This document shows positions 17,693 through 26,421 of a stretch of DNA of 64,000 nt, piece after piece. Within the stretch, counting starts at the first letter, position 1, and every line of letters begins with the position of its first letter. The translations under genes were made by a program, and so were the position numbers. The notes under the pieces were generated by a model that saw only the letters and a program-made list of their open reading frames with translations, was not told the DNA's origin and did not search any database. The DNA comes from Planctomycetota bacterium (GTDB lineage Bacteria; Planctomycetota; UBA1135; GCA-002748355), in NCBI GenBank assembly GCA_020638795.1, contig JACKHW010000008.1:1-64000 (forward strand), written 5' to 3'.

Positions 17693-20479
17693 TCATTCGA
17701 TCTTGTCGACAGGCTTTCCACAACCGGCGAGCAAGGCACGAAACACCGGGTGGAAACTCGACCACGGCTGTCCGCGGTACAGCATGTCGGGACCGAATGC
17801 GAAGACGTTGCCTTCACCGTAGCGCGCGTGAATCGCAACGGCCTTGCCGGCGAGTAAGCCCTGTCCGATTGCCCAGCCGGACGCGAGCTGGTCTTCGCCA
17901 ACGTAGAGCATCGGCGTCGTCGTCGCGCCGAGGAGTGGATCCTTGGACGTCTCCTCTTCACGGCGTTCGAAGACAGGGCTACGCCGGAACATGACGACGG
18001 GCTCCGGCTCGCCAGGGCTCGGATTGCAGCCGAGAATCGTCTCGCCGTCGTAGCGCACTCGAAGGAGGCTGCCTGGAATGAAGAACTCCGATCGATTCGC
18101 GGCGCGCACTTCGTCCTGTCCTCCCGCGCCGCCGGTCTCGAGGCGAACGCCCGTGCGAAACGGCAAATCGAACATCTTGACGAGGCTCTCCGCTGTCGAA
18201 CCCATGCCGATGACCGTGCCACCGCTCGCGACGAACGAGCGCAATGGCTCGACGCAGTTGTCGCGCGTCAATACCGTGCGCTTCGACTCCAGGTCCTTCC
18301 AGCTTTCGAAAGGTGGCAAGGCCTTGCGGAGCTTCGCGATCGTTTCGTCGCTCACGAGTGAAGGCCGACCGCGCGGGCGCTCGGTCATCGACGGCAAACC
18401 CGTCATGAAGATCAACACGTCGAAATCGCGCTCGAGGTCGCCCTTCGTAATGCGCTCGCCGTCGACGAGGTGAACCGGAAACTCGAATTGCTCGAGGATC
18501 CACTGTGTCCATCCCGTTGGCATGTTGCCACCGAAGACATCGAGCAGGCCTATCCTCGCTTCGCGCTGCAGACTCCGAATCGAGTTCGGCTCCAAGTTCG
18601 GTGCGTGGGCCAACCCGATGAAGTCGACACCGAGTTCGCTCGCGAGACGACGCACGAGGGGTTTGGTGATCTCGGACACGGGTACGATCACGACGTTTCG
18701 TGCTGGAGTCTCGACGACTCCGGACAAGTGAGCCCGAGCGGTGTGCAGCGATGCTCCAGCCGCGAGCAAGCGATGCACGGCTCGATAAGAGTTGGCGTTG
18801 GACATGTCGACGAGCCAGCCGTAGCTCGCGTCCTCCGCGCGTCCGGGCATGGCCGTGATGTCATCGGTGATGCGCTCGAGTGGGCCGTCGACGTTGGCGT
18901 AAATGCGATCGAACGCGACACCCATCTGCATGGCGAGAGTCCACCCTGCAGAGTCGTACGGTCGAATCGGTTCTCCCGTGGCGGCGACATCGTCCGGGTG
19001 CCACTGCGGTTCGAACATGTCGAGAACGTGCGCGCGAAATGCTTGATCGCAGCCCACGAAGAACGAACCTGCGTCGTAGCTGCGACCGTCGAACGTGTAG
19101 TCACGACTCAAGCGGTGGACGACGATGCCACAGTCGTGAAGTGCGCGAGCGAACCGCGTCGCCGCCGCAGGATCCGGTTGGACTCGCGGGATGAAGTACC
19201 CGCGAGGATCACGAGTCTCGGGGGACGTGAATGGCTCCGTGTCGCGCGCGTCCTTCATACGAGCGACGAGTCGCGGTGTCGGCTTCCAGGTGTCCTTGCG
19301 TCCTGCCTCGATCGACCGGCGCCCGATCCGCCACATGTCCTGGACGAGTTCGTCGCCGTAGCGCGACGCATAGTCGAGGATCGCGTAGTTGGCGGTCTGC
19401 AGATATTCGATCGTTTGGCGTGCGTGCCAAGTCTCCTGGGTTTCGATCGGCAACGGGTAGTCCCCGTAAGGCACCCTCCGTTCTTTGGTCTGGACGAGCT
19501 TGGTCGGTGTCGGATGACCGAAGACTTCGGTCAGGATCCCGATCATGTTGTGGAAATACGCCGTCGTACGCAGCCCGCCATTCCACCACGTCGAGTACGG
19601 CGCACCAGTTCGCGAGATCACGCCCGCTTTACCTTCGCGGGTGAAGCGCCAGTTCATGTGCGCAGCGACGATTTCGATGCCGCGCACGATGAGCGGATCG
19701 AAGTTGTAGTTGAACGGATCGCGGAAGGGCGGAGTGAAGATCACCGTGCCGCGCGGTGCGGTTTGGTGGTGGTTGTAGACGATCTGCGGATACCAACGCT
19801 TGTAGAGCATCCGGGCGATAGCGCGACTCTCCGGCATGTTGAGCATGTAGTAGTCGCGGTTGTTGTCGTGCCCGATGTACCTCTGGTAGAGGACCGGAAT
19901 ACCTCCCACCGTGCCAGTCGCCATGTAGGCGTTGGCGATCATCTCCATCCCGTCCGGGTTGGCCGGTGTGATGAGACAGATGACGTTATCCAGGATGCGA
20001 CGCGTCTCCGGGTCGTTCCCGGAGCAAAGGCGATACGACAGCTCGATGATGTTCTGTGCCGCGACACTCTCCGTCGCGTGCATACCTGCATCGATCCAAA
20101 CGACCGGCTTGGATGCGCGCATCAACGCCGCGACGCTTTCGGGGTCGGATTCCTGCGCAAGTGCGATTCTCTCGTTGTTCCGCCGATACTCTTCGAGTCG
20201 CGCGTGGTTCCCTGGCGAGGTGACGATCGCCGTCAGCATTGGCTGACCGTAACTCGTCGTCCCGATCTCTTCGATCGTCATTCGATCGGACGTTCTCGCG
20301 AGCTCCTTCCAATAGGCACGCATCTGCGTGTAGTTCGCGAGGAAGCGGTCGGCGCCGATCTCCTTACCGAAGTGCTCCTTCGGCGAAAGCACGGGACCCG
20401 TCGAATCTTGCGCCGTGAGCGCGGGCATGACGAGCGCGAGCGAAAGCGATGTCGCGCGGACAGCGAGAGCTGGGATCAT
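17693..20479 (-). CDS. Secreted M14-family zinc carboxypeptidase-like protein
   Basis: A 928-residue exported metallopeptidase. The signal peptide (ALAVRATSLSLALVMPALTAQ) is followed by an M14 catalytic domain at about residues 30-400. Zinc ligands are in DAGMHATESVAAQ (H-x-x-E) and in YNHHQTAPRGTVIF. NPDGMEMI and HDNNRDYY correspond to substrate-binding blocks of the family. The last 450 residues hold further alpha/beta structure, probably a glutamine-amidotransferase-like fold (VIGMGSTAES, VFAFGPDMLYRGQP) as seen in large bacterial M14 proteins. AGGA lies upstream of the ATG. It is 29 bases upstream of the phosphatase gene, so they may be co-transcribed. Its peptide substrate is unknown. 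Confidence 0.88.
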   Translation of the reverse strand: MIPALAVRATSLSLALVMPALTAQDSTGPVLSPKEHFGKEIGADRFLANYTQMRAYWKELARTSDRMTIEEIGTTSYGQPMLTAIVTSPGNHARLEEYRRNNERIALAQESDPESVAALMRASKPVVWIDAGMHATESVAAQNIIELSYRLCSGNDPETRRILDNVICLITPANPDGMEMIANAYMATGTVGGIPVLYQRYIGHDNNRDYYMLNMPESRAIARMLYKRWYPQIVYNHHQTAPRGTVIFTPPFRDPFNYNFDPLIVRGIEIVAAHMNWRFTREGKAGVISRTGAPYSTWWNGGLRTTAYFHNMIGILTEVFGHPTPTKLVQTKERRVPYGDYPLPIETQETWHARQTIEYLQTANYAILDYASRYGDELVQDMWRIGRRSIEAGRKDTWKPTPRLVARMKDARDTEPFTSPETRDPRGYFIPRVQPDPAAATRFARALHDCGIVVHRLSRDYTFDGRSYDAGSFFVGCDQAFRAHVLDMFEPQWHPDDVAATGEPIRPYDSAGWTLAMQMGVAFDRIYANVDGPLERITDDITAMPGRAEDASYGWLVDMSNANSYRAVHRLLAAGASLHTARAHLSGVVETPARNVVIVPVSEITKPLVRRLASELGVDFIGLAHAPNLEPNSIRSLQREARIGLLDVFGGNMPTGWTQWILEQFEFPVHLVDGERITKGDLERDFDVLIFMTGLPSMTERPRGRPSLVSDETIAKLRKALPPFESWKDLESKRTVLTRDNCVEPLRSFVASGGTVIGMGSTAESLVKMFDLPFRTGVRLETGGAGGQDEVRAANRSEFFIPGSLLRVRYDGETILGCNPSPGEPEPVVMFRRSPVFERREEETSKDPLLGATTTPMLYVGEDQLASGWAIGQGLLAGKAVAIHARYGEGNVFAFGPDMLYRGQPWSSFHPVFRALLAGCGKPVDKIE

Positions 20480-20492
20480 CCGCGCATCCTAG

Positions 20493-20539
20493 CAGCGAGT
20501 ATTTTCGATACGCTGCCGACAGGATGTCGAAAATCGCTG
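20493..20539 (-). terminator. Stem-loop after the GH114-like gene
   Basis: CAGCG at 20493-20497 and ATTTTCGA at 20501-20508 pair with TCGAAAAT at 20527-20534 and CGCTG at 20535-20539. This gives a 13-bp stem with a 3-base bulge and an 18-base loop. It begins directly after the stop codon at 20540 and ends before the M14 start. It fits a terminator or a processing/attenuation hairpin. There is no clear U-tract. Confidence 0.45.
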
Positions 20540-23032
20540 TCAAGGAGCGACGAGGCGGATCTCCACGAAGCCTGCGTTCGGTGCGTAGTCGTAGACGTCG
20601 TCGTTGACGAAGAGCGCGCGGAGTTTCGTCGCGCCGGGAGCGATCGCGAAGATGTAAGACAAGGGAATCGCGAACTCGCATTGTGTGACCGAGGTTTTCG
20701 GCGCGATCGCGATACCGCTGAGGAGACCGTCGTTGAAGACGCCTTCCTTCTGTTTGTAGAGCGATTCTCCCGTGACGAGGAGCTCGCTACCCACGGCTGA
20801 GGTCACCGCATAACCCGTGCTGGCGTTGTTGTCACAGTCGAAGAAGACCAGGTAGCGTGACCAGGCAGAAGTCGGCGTTCCGTCGAGATTGAACGCATTC
20901 TCGGATGTGAAACGCACGTACAGGTTGTCCTTGTCGTTGGCGTAGCTGATTGCGAGCCAATCGGGGCCAGCGCTGTCGGGCACGTCTGCCGGATCCGAGT
21001 GAGCCACCGCGACCGTAGTCCAATCCGAGAAGTTCCCGTCGATCGTCATGGACTTGAGGCCGAGAGGCGTCGTGGCCATCGAGACTCGATTCTTCTCCTC
21101 GTGACCCAGACTGTCGTGGGCTCGGATGCAGAACCAATGGGTCGTGTTGCTCTCCAGTCCTTGGATCGTCGCTTCGTTCGCGAAGATCCCGGGGCCGATA
21201 CCGACGTACGTCGCGGACGCGTTGTTGTCGATGTCGATCTTCGTCGCATTCGCGAGGTCAGGGTCTGCGTCGAAATCGAACGGTGTCGTTTGGTAGTAGG
21301 CGCAAAAGCCGACTCGGTGTTGATCGACGGCAACGTCCCATCTCAGTGTCGCGGAGTTGGGACCACTGACGATCTCTTGGATACCGATACGTGGTGTCGG
21401 CGCCAGTGCGGCCTCGGGCCATGGCCTGTCATTGTCGTTGTACGTGGACGACCAAACGGGCGGGGTCACATCGACGATGTCGTGATCGCCGGCGAACGTG
21501 TTCGGTAGATCGATCGCGGCATTGGACAGGTAGTGCAAGAAGCCGAGTCCACGTGCGTCCCGAATGTCGTCGATCAAGATGTCGAAGCCGATTTGGCTCT
21601 GTCCGGTGAGCGTGAGCGGTGTCAGTACACCGGTCGGACCTTCTGCGTAACCGAGTGAGACGATGCGAAACCCGTCGTGACGGTTTGCTTCCGCCAGCAG
21701 CTTCGGCGCGACGTTGTGTTTGTTGTCGGCGTAGTAGTACGGGTTGTAGGTTTCGAAGGTGTTCGAGTTGAGGCGATAGCTCTCGAACATCAAGAAGTCG
21801 ACGGAGCTACGCGGGTTGACTGCGTAGTGCGGATGGCGTGGGTCATAGAAGAACAGGCCACGGTTCTGCAGGATCAGGCGGCCCGGATAGGCGCCAGCGA
21901 GGCGCGCGATGAACGCGGCGAAGCCCGGAGCGGTCCATTCGAACTCGGATTGATTCGTGCTCGAGCTGTCCGTGTAGGAGTTCGGTGCACACGTGTCGAT
22001 AGTGTCGAGGAAGAGGCCATCGCACGCGTATCCACGTCCATGCGTCGCGGTCAACAACTCCCGCATTCCTGGCATTCGATCCGGTCCGTCGAACGTCATC
22101 GCGTCGAGCACGTCGAACCAAGCAGGATCCCCGGCATTGACGAAGCAGCCACCGAAGTGTGCGTTTCGGTCGGGCTTTCCATTGCCAGTCTGCGTCGGAG
22201 AGCGATCCACGTCGTTGTCGTCGAGATACCACGATGCATAGCCCGTTCCGCCATTCGACGCTGCACCGAGCGGTGAGACTCCGACGAGGGATTGCCCATC
22301 GGCATTCGGACCACGCGGATCGATGCGCGGCCCACTGCCATCCCCGACGAATCGTGGATCGTTGCGCATCGCATCGTCGTTCACGCCGACCGTACGCAAG
22401 TCCTCGCCGATCGAGATGTATGCGAGCACGAGGACGTCGTCGGCAGGGTCTGCCGGGTCGACACCGTCTTGGATCTCGCGAATCGTCGACACCGGGATCT
22501 TGCCCGTCAGTGGATGCAGCACGACGAGATCGTGCTTCTCCGCCGCCTTCGTGACCGCATCGTCGACGACTCCATAGTGGATCATGTAGTTGTCGACGTT
22601 GCGCGAAGCGATCGCACGATTGTCCGGCGATGGCACCGCGACGCCTTTGGCTGCACCGAGGCGGCTCGACGAGTACGGAACGACGCGCAACTGCAGCCCG
22701 TCGTTGTCACGAAAGCCGACGTCTCGCAGCGTGTCCCAGGTGCATTCGTGTCGTGTTCCGGCGGCAGAAGTCGCGAGGCCGGTCAGGGATTCGTACACGC
22801 GTGCCGCATGCCACGTGGTTCCGCCGTCACGAGTAACCTCGACGAGCACGTCGACTGCGGCGACCGTCGTCGAGGAGATCGTGAATGCGATCTTCACGTC
22901 TCCCTGGATCGAGGATGGGACTTCGACGCTGATCGTTCGTGCGTCGAGGGGTACGACGGCGGTCGAACCGCCGCTTCCCGTGCAGCTCGTCCACAAGATC
23001 GACAATGCGGCCAGTCCGGTCGTTGTGTGCAT
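20540..23032 (-). CDS. GH114-like lipoprotein with FN3 and DOMON/CBM9-like domains
   Basis: An exported lipoprotein of 830 residues (lipobox near LSILWTSC). Residues 150-520 resemble the GH114/TM1410 TIM barrel of endo-alpha-1,4-polygalactosaminidases: VLVLAYISIGEDLR, CDGLFLDTIDTC and DFLMFESY carry typical acidic residues. An N-terminal Ig-like region (30-130) precedes it. Residues 560-680 look like fibronectin type III (NSATLRWDVAV, IQGLESNTTHWFCIRAHD). The last 150 residues (MTIDGNFSDWT, NLYVRFTSENAF, VFFDCDNNASTGY) match a DOMON/CBM9-like carbohydrate-binding fold. It probably binds and cleaves an extracellular amino-sugar polymer, but family resemblance is the only support. GAGGCG precedes the ATG. 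Confidence 0.78.
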   Translation of the reverse strand: MHTTTGLAALSILWTSCTGSGGSTAVVPLDARTISVEVPSSIQGDVKIAFTISSTTVAAVDVLVEVTRDGGTTWHAARVYESLTGLATSAAGTRHECTWDTLRDVGFRDNDGLQLRVVPYSSSRLGAAKGVAVPSPDNRAIASRNVDNYMIHYGVVDDAVTKAAEKHDLVVLHPLTGKIPVSTIREIQDGVDPADPADDVLVLAYISIGEDLRTVGVNDDAMRNDPRFVGDGSGPRIDPRGPNADGQSLVGVSPLGAASNGGTGYASWYLDDNDVDRSPTQTGNGKPDRNAHFGGCFVNAGDPAWFDVLDAMTFDGPDRMPGMRELLTATHGRGYACDGLFLDTIDTCAPNSYTDSSSTNQSEFEWTAPGFAAFIARLAGAYPGRLILQNRGLFFYDPRHPHYAVNPRSSVDFLMFESYRLNSNTFETYNPYYYADNKHNVAPKLLAEANRHDGFRIVSLGYAEGPTGVLTPLTLTGQSQIGFDILIDDIRDARGLGFLHYLSNAAIDLPNTFAGDHDIVDVTPPVWSSTYNDNDRPWPEAALAPTPRIGIQEIVSGPNSATLRWDVAVDQHRVGFCAYYQTTPFDFDADPDLANATKIDIDNNASATYVGIGPGIFANEATIQGLESNTTHWFCIRAHDSLGHEEKNRVSMATTPLGLKSMTIDGNFSDWTTVAVAHSDPADVPDSAGPDWLAISYANDKDNLYVRFTSENAFNLDGTPTSAWSRYLVFFDCDNNASTGYAVTSAVGSELLVTGESLYKQKEGVFNDGLLSGIAIAPKTSVTQCEFAIPLSYIFAIAPGATKLRALFVNDDVYDYAPNAGFVEIRLVAP

Positions 23033-23084
23033 GCTTCGCCTCAGCGATATCGCGCACGCACGGGCCGCGAGAAAGGATCGTCGA

Positions 23085-23100
23085 CAGGCTTCGCAGCCTG
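23085..23100 (-). terminator. Hairpin downstream of hldD
   Basis: CAGGCT and AGCCTG form a perfect 6-bp stem closed by a four-base loop, which reads GCGA (a GNRA tetraloop) on the minus strand. It lies about 65 bases after the hldD stop and before the GH114-like gene. No U-tract follows, so termination is only possible. The rest of the 132-base gap at 23033-23164 shows nothing else. Confidence 0.3.
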
Positions 23101-23164
23101 GTTCCGCGTCCTTCTATCGGCGCATGGACCGCCGTGTCAGGAGAGCTGGCTCGTCGTGCTGGCT

Positions 23165-24187
23165 CTACTGGGCGTCGCTCTTGACGGAGGTCCCGGTCGT
23201 ATCGAGCGTTGGGGATTCGGCGGCACGCATGGCTTCGACCGTTCGGCGGACGCCTTCTTCGAGCTTCGTGAACGCGCGCGAATAGCCCGCTTCTCGCAGG
23301 CGCCCCATGTCGGCTTCGGTGAAGTACTGATACCTCTCGCGTAACTCGACCGGCGTGTCGATCCACTCGATGTGTGGCTCGACGTCCATGGCCGCAAAGG
23401 TCGCATTGACGAGTGCGAGGAACGAACGCGCCGTGCCGGTGCCGAGGTTGTAGACGCCACGTTCGAGCGGCATGTCGAGGGACCAGTGCAGGACGTCGAT
23501 GACATCACCGACCCAGATGAAGTCGCGACTCTGGTGTCCGTCCGCAATGCCATCTTTGTGGCTGCGGAAGAGTCGCACGATGCCTCGATCCTTGATCTGG
23601 TCGTACGCCTTCACGACCACGCTCGCCATTGGGCCCTTGTGGCGCTCGCCGAAGCCGTACACGTTGAAGAACTTGAATCCACACCAAGCTGGAGGCGTGT
23701 TGCCTTCGCGTTCTTGCGCGATTGCCCAGATGTCGAAGCGCCGTTTGGAGTCGCCGTACGGGTTGAGTGGTTTGAGTTGTTCGAACTTGGATTCGTCGTC
23801 CGAATAGCCGAGTTCACCAGCACCGTAAGTCGCAGCGCTGCTGGCATAGACGAAAGGCACGTCGTGCGAGCATGCGTAGTTCCAGAGCTTCTTGGAGTAG
23901 TCGACGTTGACGCGTTCCAAGAAGTCGAGGTCGAGTTCGGTCGTCGCCGAGCACGCGCCGAGGTGCACGATTCCGGCGAACGTCTGCTCGCCGAGATCAC
24001 CGGCGAGCCGATCGAAGAGTTCGTCCCGATCGACGATCTCACCCCACAGAATTCCATCGTGTTCTGGCCGAGTGAAGGCGCTCCTCACATCGACGCTGAC
24101 GACGGGAATCCCGCGCGCGTTGCAAGATTCGACGAAGCGGGCGCCAATGAAGCCGGCTGCGCCGGTAACGAGCAGGGGGAGACTCAT
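23165..24187 (-). CDS. hldD: ADP-L-glycero-D-manno-heptose 6-epimerase
   Basis: Converts ADP-D-glycero-D-manno-heptose to the L-glycero form, the last step in making the activated heptose of the lipopolysaccharide inner core. The 340-residue extended SDR has the cofactor loop GAAGFIGARF, the HldD-specific VHLGACSATTE, YASSAATYG and the catalytic YGDSK. The family block FFNVYGFGERHKGPMASV is also present, with GHQSRDFIWVGDV near the C-terminal half. Length and motifs agree with E. coli HldD. A short C-terminal tail of about 25 residues is extra. With kdsA in the same window, it supports a Kdo- and heptose-containing outer membrane. It sits 132 bases upstream of the GH114-like gene. Confidence 0.93.
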   Translation of the reverse strand: MSLPLLVTGAAGFIGARFVESCNARGIPVVSVDVRSAFTRPEHDGILWGEIVDRDELFDRLAGDLGEQTFAGIVHLGACSATTELDLDFLERVNVDYSKKLWNYACSHDVPFVYASSAATYGAGELGYSDDESKFEQLKPLNPYGDSKRRFDIWAIAQEREGNTPPAWCGFKFFNVYGFGERHKGPMASVVVKAYDQIKDRGIVRLFRSHKDGIADGHQSRDFIWVGDVIDVLHWSLDMPLERGVYNLGTGTARSFLALVNATFAAMDVEPHIEWIDTPVELRERYQYFTEADMGRLREAGYSRAFTKLEEGVRRTVEAMRAAESPTLDTTGTSVKSDAQ

Positions 24188-24244
24188 GAAGTTCGCGATC
24201 GGGATGTCGGGCCAAGGACTTTAGCAGCACGCCCAGAAAGGCCA

Positions 24245-24267
24245 ACCGCGGCGCCTCGCCACGCGGT
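24245..24267 (-). terminator. Candidate hairpin after the FG-GAP gene
   Basis: ACCGCG at 24245-24250 pairs with CGCGGT at 24262-24267 around an 11-base loop, starting seven bases after the stop of the FG-GAP gene. On the minus strand it is followed by TGGCCTTTC. The position fits a terminator before hldD; the short T-run makes it weak. Confidence 0.35.
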
Positions 24268-24273
24268 GTGACC

Positions 24274-25797
24274 CTACTGCACGGTCTCGGTCCACACGTT
24301 CGTCAGCCTGATGTCGATCGGTGGATGGATGTGCATGGCTTGCCACCAGAGTTGCAGGCCCCGTAGGTTCACGTTGTTGGGGATCGGGAGCTGAATCGAG
24401 CGCTTGCCGCCAGGAGGCGGCAGGCTGAACCCGGGGCCGACGAACAGCGGGGGCAAGATGCCGAGCCTGCCCCACGGAGTGAAGACGGGAGGGGTGAGCG
24501 GACCAATACCTAGAAAGAACGTTCCCCCCTGAGGGAGCGATGCGTAGCCGGGTCGTGCGTACGCGTCGAGTGTCCATGTCGTCCCGATCGCTGGTGCATT
24601 CGCCGAGTGGATCTGGCCTTCGAGGTTCGTGTAGATCCCATCACGTGCTCCCCAATGCGCGAACGGGAAGTCGAGGTCTTGGTCACCATCGATGTCGACC
24701 GCGACCAGGTCGAGCGCATTGACCGGCGTGCTCGGGACTCGTGAAGTCGCGTTCGTGAAGATCCCGTTGCCGTTGTTCTCGTACAGGTGGATCGTCACAT
24801 TACGCGTGCTCGACCAGTTGCCGATCAAGACGTCGGTGTCCCCGTCTTCGTCTACGTCTGCAGCCGTGCCGCCGTAGCTGCCGGTGGACAGGGCCGGCAG
24901 ACGTGCCGCTGTTTGATCGCTGAACTTGCCTGTCCCATCGTTGATCAACAGCAAGTCCTGCGATCCATACATGGCGAAGTACGCGTCCATGTCTCCATCG
25001 CCATCCGCGTCGAGTGGGATGATCTCTCTGCAACTTCCGGCAATCGACGGAAGTCGAGTCAGTGATTCGTCTTTGAAGACGCCCTTCCCGTCGTTGATGT
25101 AGAGACCTTGGGTGTTTGCTGCGCCAGAACTCGCGAGCAACGCATCGAGGTCCTTGTCGCCATCGACGTCGACGAGTGCGACCCCCCAAACGTTGGCGCC
25201 TGTCGTCGCAGGGAACTGTGCACTCGAGAACTTGCCGAATCCGTCATTGATCAACAGCGCGTTCGCCGACGTGCTGCTGTTGCCGAGCACGATGTCCGTG
25301 TCCCCGTCCCCGTCGACATCGCCAACGGCGAGTCCGTACATGTTCCCAGTGGTAATCGGCACGTTGGTCGCAGTGACGTCTTTGAACTTGCCTCCGATGC
25401 GTGTGTTGAGCAGCACGATCGTCTGTCCATAACCGCTGATGACGATGTCGGGCCATGGGTCACGATCGAGTCGCGCGAACGCGACGTTCCAACAGCGTGC
25501 GGACGATAGCGTCGGAATGTTGGTCGACGTAACGTCCGTGAAGTTGCCGAGACCGTCGTTCTTCAACAACTGGATCGCCTGGCTTCCGGTGGATCTCGCA
25601 ACGACGACGTCCGGAAAACCGTCGAGATCGATATCGGCGGCGTCGATGTGCGAGGCTTGATCGGTATTGGATGGCCAACTCAATCGGGTGAGTTGCTCGA
25701 ACTGTGTGGACTGTGCAATCGTCGGCAACGCGACCACCGTCGCAGTGACCATCGAGAGTGCATGGGCGAGGAGCGCCTTCGGAAGATATCTGGGCAT
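24274..25797 (-). CDS. Secreted FG-GAP/VCBS repeat protein with shared C-terminal domain
   Basis: An exported 507-residue protein. The N-terminus (MPRYLPKALLAHALSMVTATVVALPTIAQ) is a signal peptide. A longer frame to 25842 adds a leader without a ribosome-binding site. Residues 40-400 contain about seven FG-GAP/VCBS repeats, seen as DVDGDGDTDIVLGN, DVDGDKDLDALLA, DADGDGDMDAYF and DIDGDQDLDFPF. Such repeats bind calcium and form a beta-propeller with adhesion or surface roles. The last 100 residues (ARPGYASLPQGG to LRGLQLWWQAM...IDIRLTN) are a separate domain resembling the tails at 11459 and 54164. It lies upstream of hldD on the same strand, with a hairpin between them. Confidence 0.87.
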   Translation of the reverse strand: MPRYLPKALLAHALSMVTATVVALPTIAQSTQFEQLTRLSWPSNTDQASHIDAADIDLDGFPDVVVARSTGSQAIQLLKNDGLGNFTDVTSTNIPTLSSARCWNVAFARLDRDPWPDIVISGYGQTIVLLNTRIGGKFKDVTATNVPITTGNMYGLAVGDVDGDGDTDIVLGNSSTSANALLINDGFGKFSSAQFPATTGANVWGVALVDVDGDKDLDALLASSGAANTQGLYINDGKGVFKDESLTRLPSIAGSCREIIPLDADGDGDMDAYFAMYGSQDLLLINDGTGKFSDQTAARLPALSTGSYGGTAADVDEDGDTDVLIGNWSSTRNVTIHLYENNGNGIFTNATSRVPSTPVNALDLVAVDIDGDQDLDFPFAHWGARDGIYTNLEGQIHSANAPAIGTTWTLDAYARPGYASLPQGGTFFLGIGPLTPPVFTPWGRLGILPPLFVGPGFSLPPPGGKRSIQLPIPNNVNLRGLQLWWQAMHIHPPIDIRLTNVWTETVQ

Positions 25798-25857
25798 GTG
25801 ACTCGAGACCGCGAGGATGAGGACGTCCGGCGATTCTGACACGTACGAGCGAATCCG

Positions 25858-26370
25858 TCAGGGGCGCAGGGCCTCGAGAATCGTGCGGGACACCGTGACG
25901 TAGGGGTTCTGCCAGAGGCTGTCTCGAAACAGTGAGACTGGGAGTTCCGGATCACCGACGACGGGTCGCAGCATCCACGCGAGCTGGATCGCGACGAATG
26001 CGTAGGCCACGGCGTAGAGGCGACGAAGCGTGCGTCTTCGTCATCGACTACGGTCGCGTCGCGCGTGCATTCGAGTGTCGTGCTCGTCACTTCGCGAAGG
26101 GAGCGTCGCAAGAAGCCGAGCCCCACGACGCCGGCGATCGAGAAGAACAGCACGTTCAGAAGGACGATGAACGCGTAGGTCCGAAGCGCAGGTCCGGACC
26201 CGTCGGTCGCAGCGCGCCGAAGTGGCCCATCGCGGCGCCGTAGATCGCACCGAGGCAAATCGCGAGCACGACGAGTCGGCTCGCGCGGATTCGGATGTCG
26301 CCAGTCCGGAGGTCCCGGGCCTTCGTGTAATCACCGCGTATGAGGTCGTCGAGGCTGCGCGCTAGGCTGG
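25858..26370 (-). pseudogene. Decayed multi-pass membrane protein gene
   Basis: Three pieces of what looks like one membrane protein lie in three reading frames. The 5' piece (about 26370-26190) reads SLDDLIRGDYTKARDL then a helix RLVVLAICLGAIYGAAMG and then hits a stop. The middle piece (about 26195-26015) reads LRTYAFIVLLNVLFFSIAG and SLREVTSTTLE. The 3' piece (to the stop at 25858) reads LYAVAYAFVAIQLAWMLRP, VGDPELP and WQNPYVTVSRTILEALRP. From memory of a widespread bacterial membrane-protein family with this N-terminus and this W-x-LRP ending, about 100 central residues are missing. No start codon is evident. Two frame changes plus a deletion argue for a pseudogene rather than a single sequencing error. 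Confidence 0.62.
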
Positions 26371-26421
26371 TCGTGTGTCCATAACGTTGAATTGTAAAGT
26401 TATGGAGGCAAGCCCCAAGCC

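Noticed and set aside
18470..20800. A 776-codon open frame on the plus strand opposite the M14 peptidase gene
   Set aside because: It is rich in Arg, Val and Asp with no domain, signal or helix pattern. It mirrors the codon bias of the minus-strand gene, which has clear zinc motifs.
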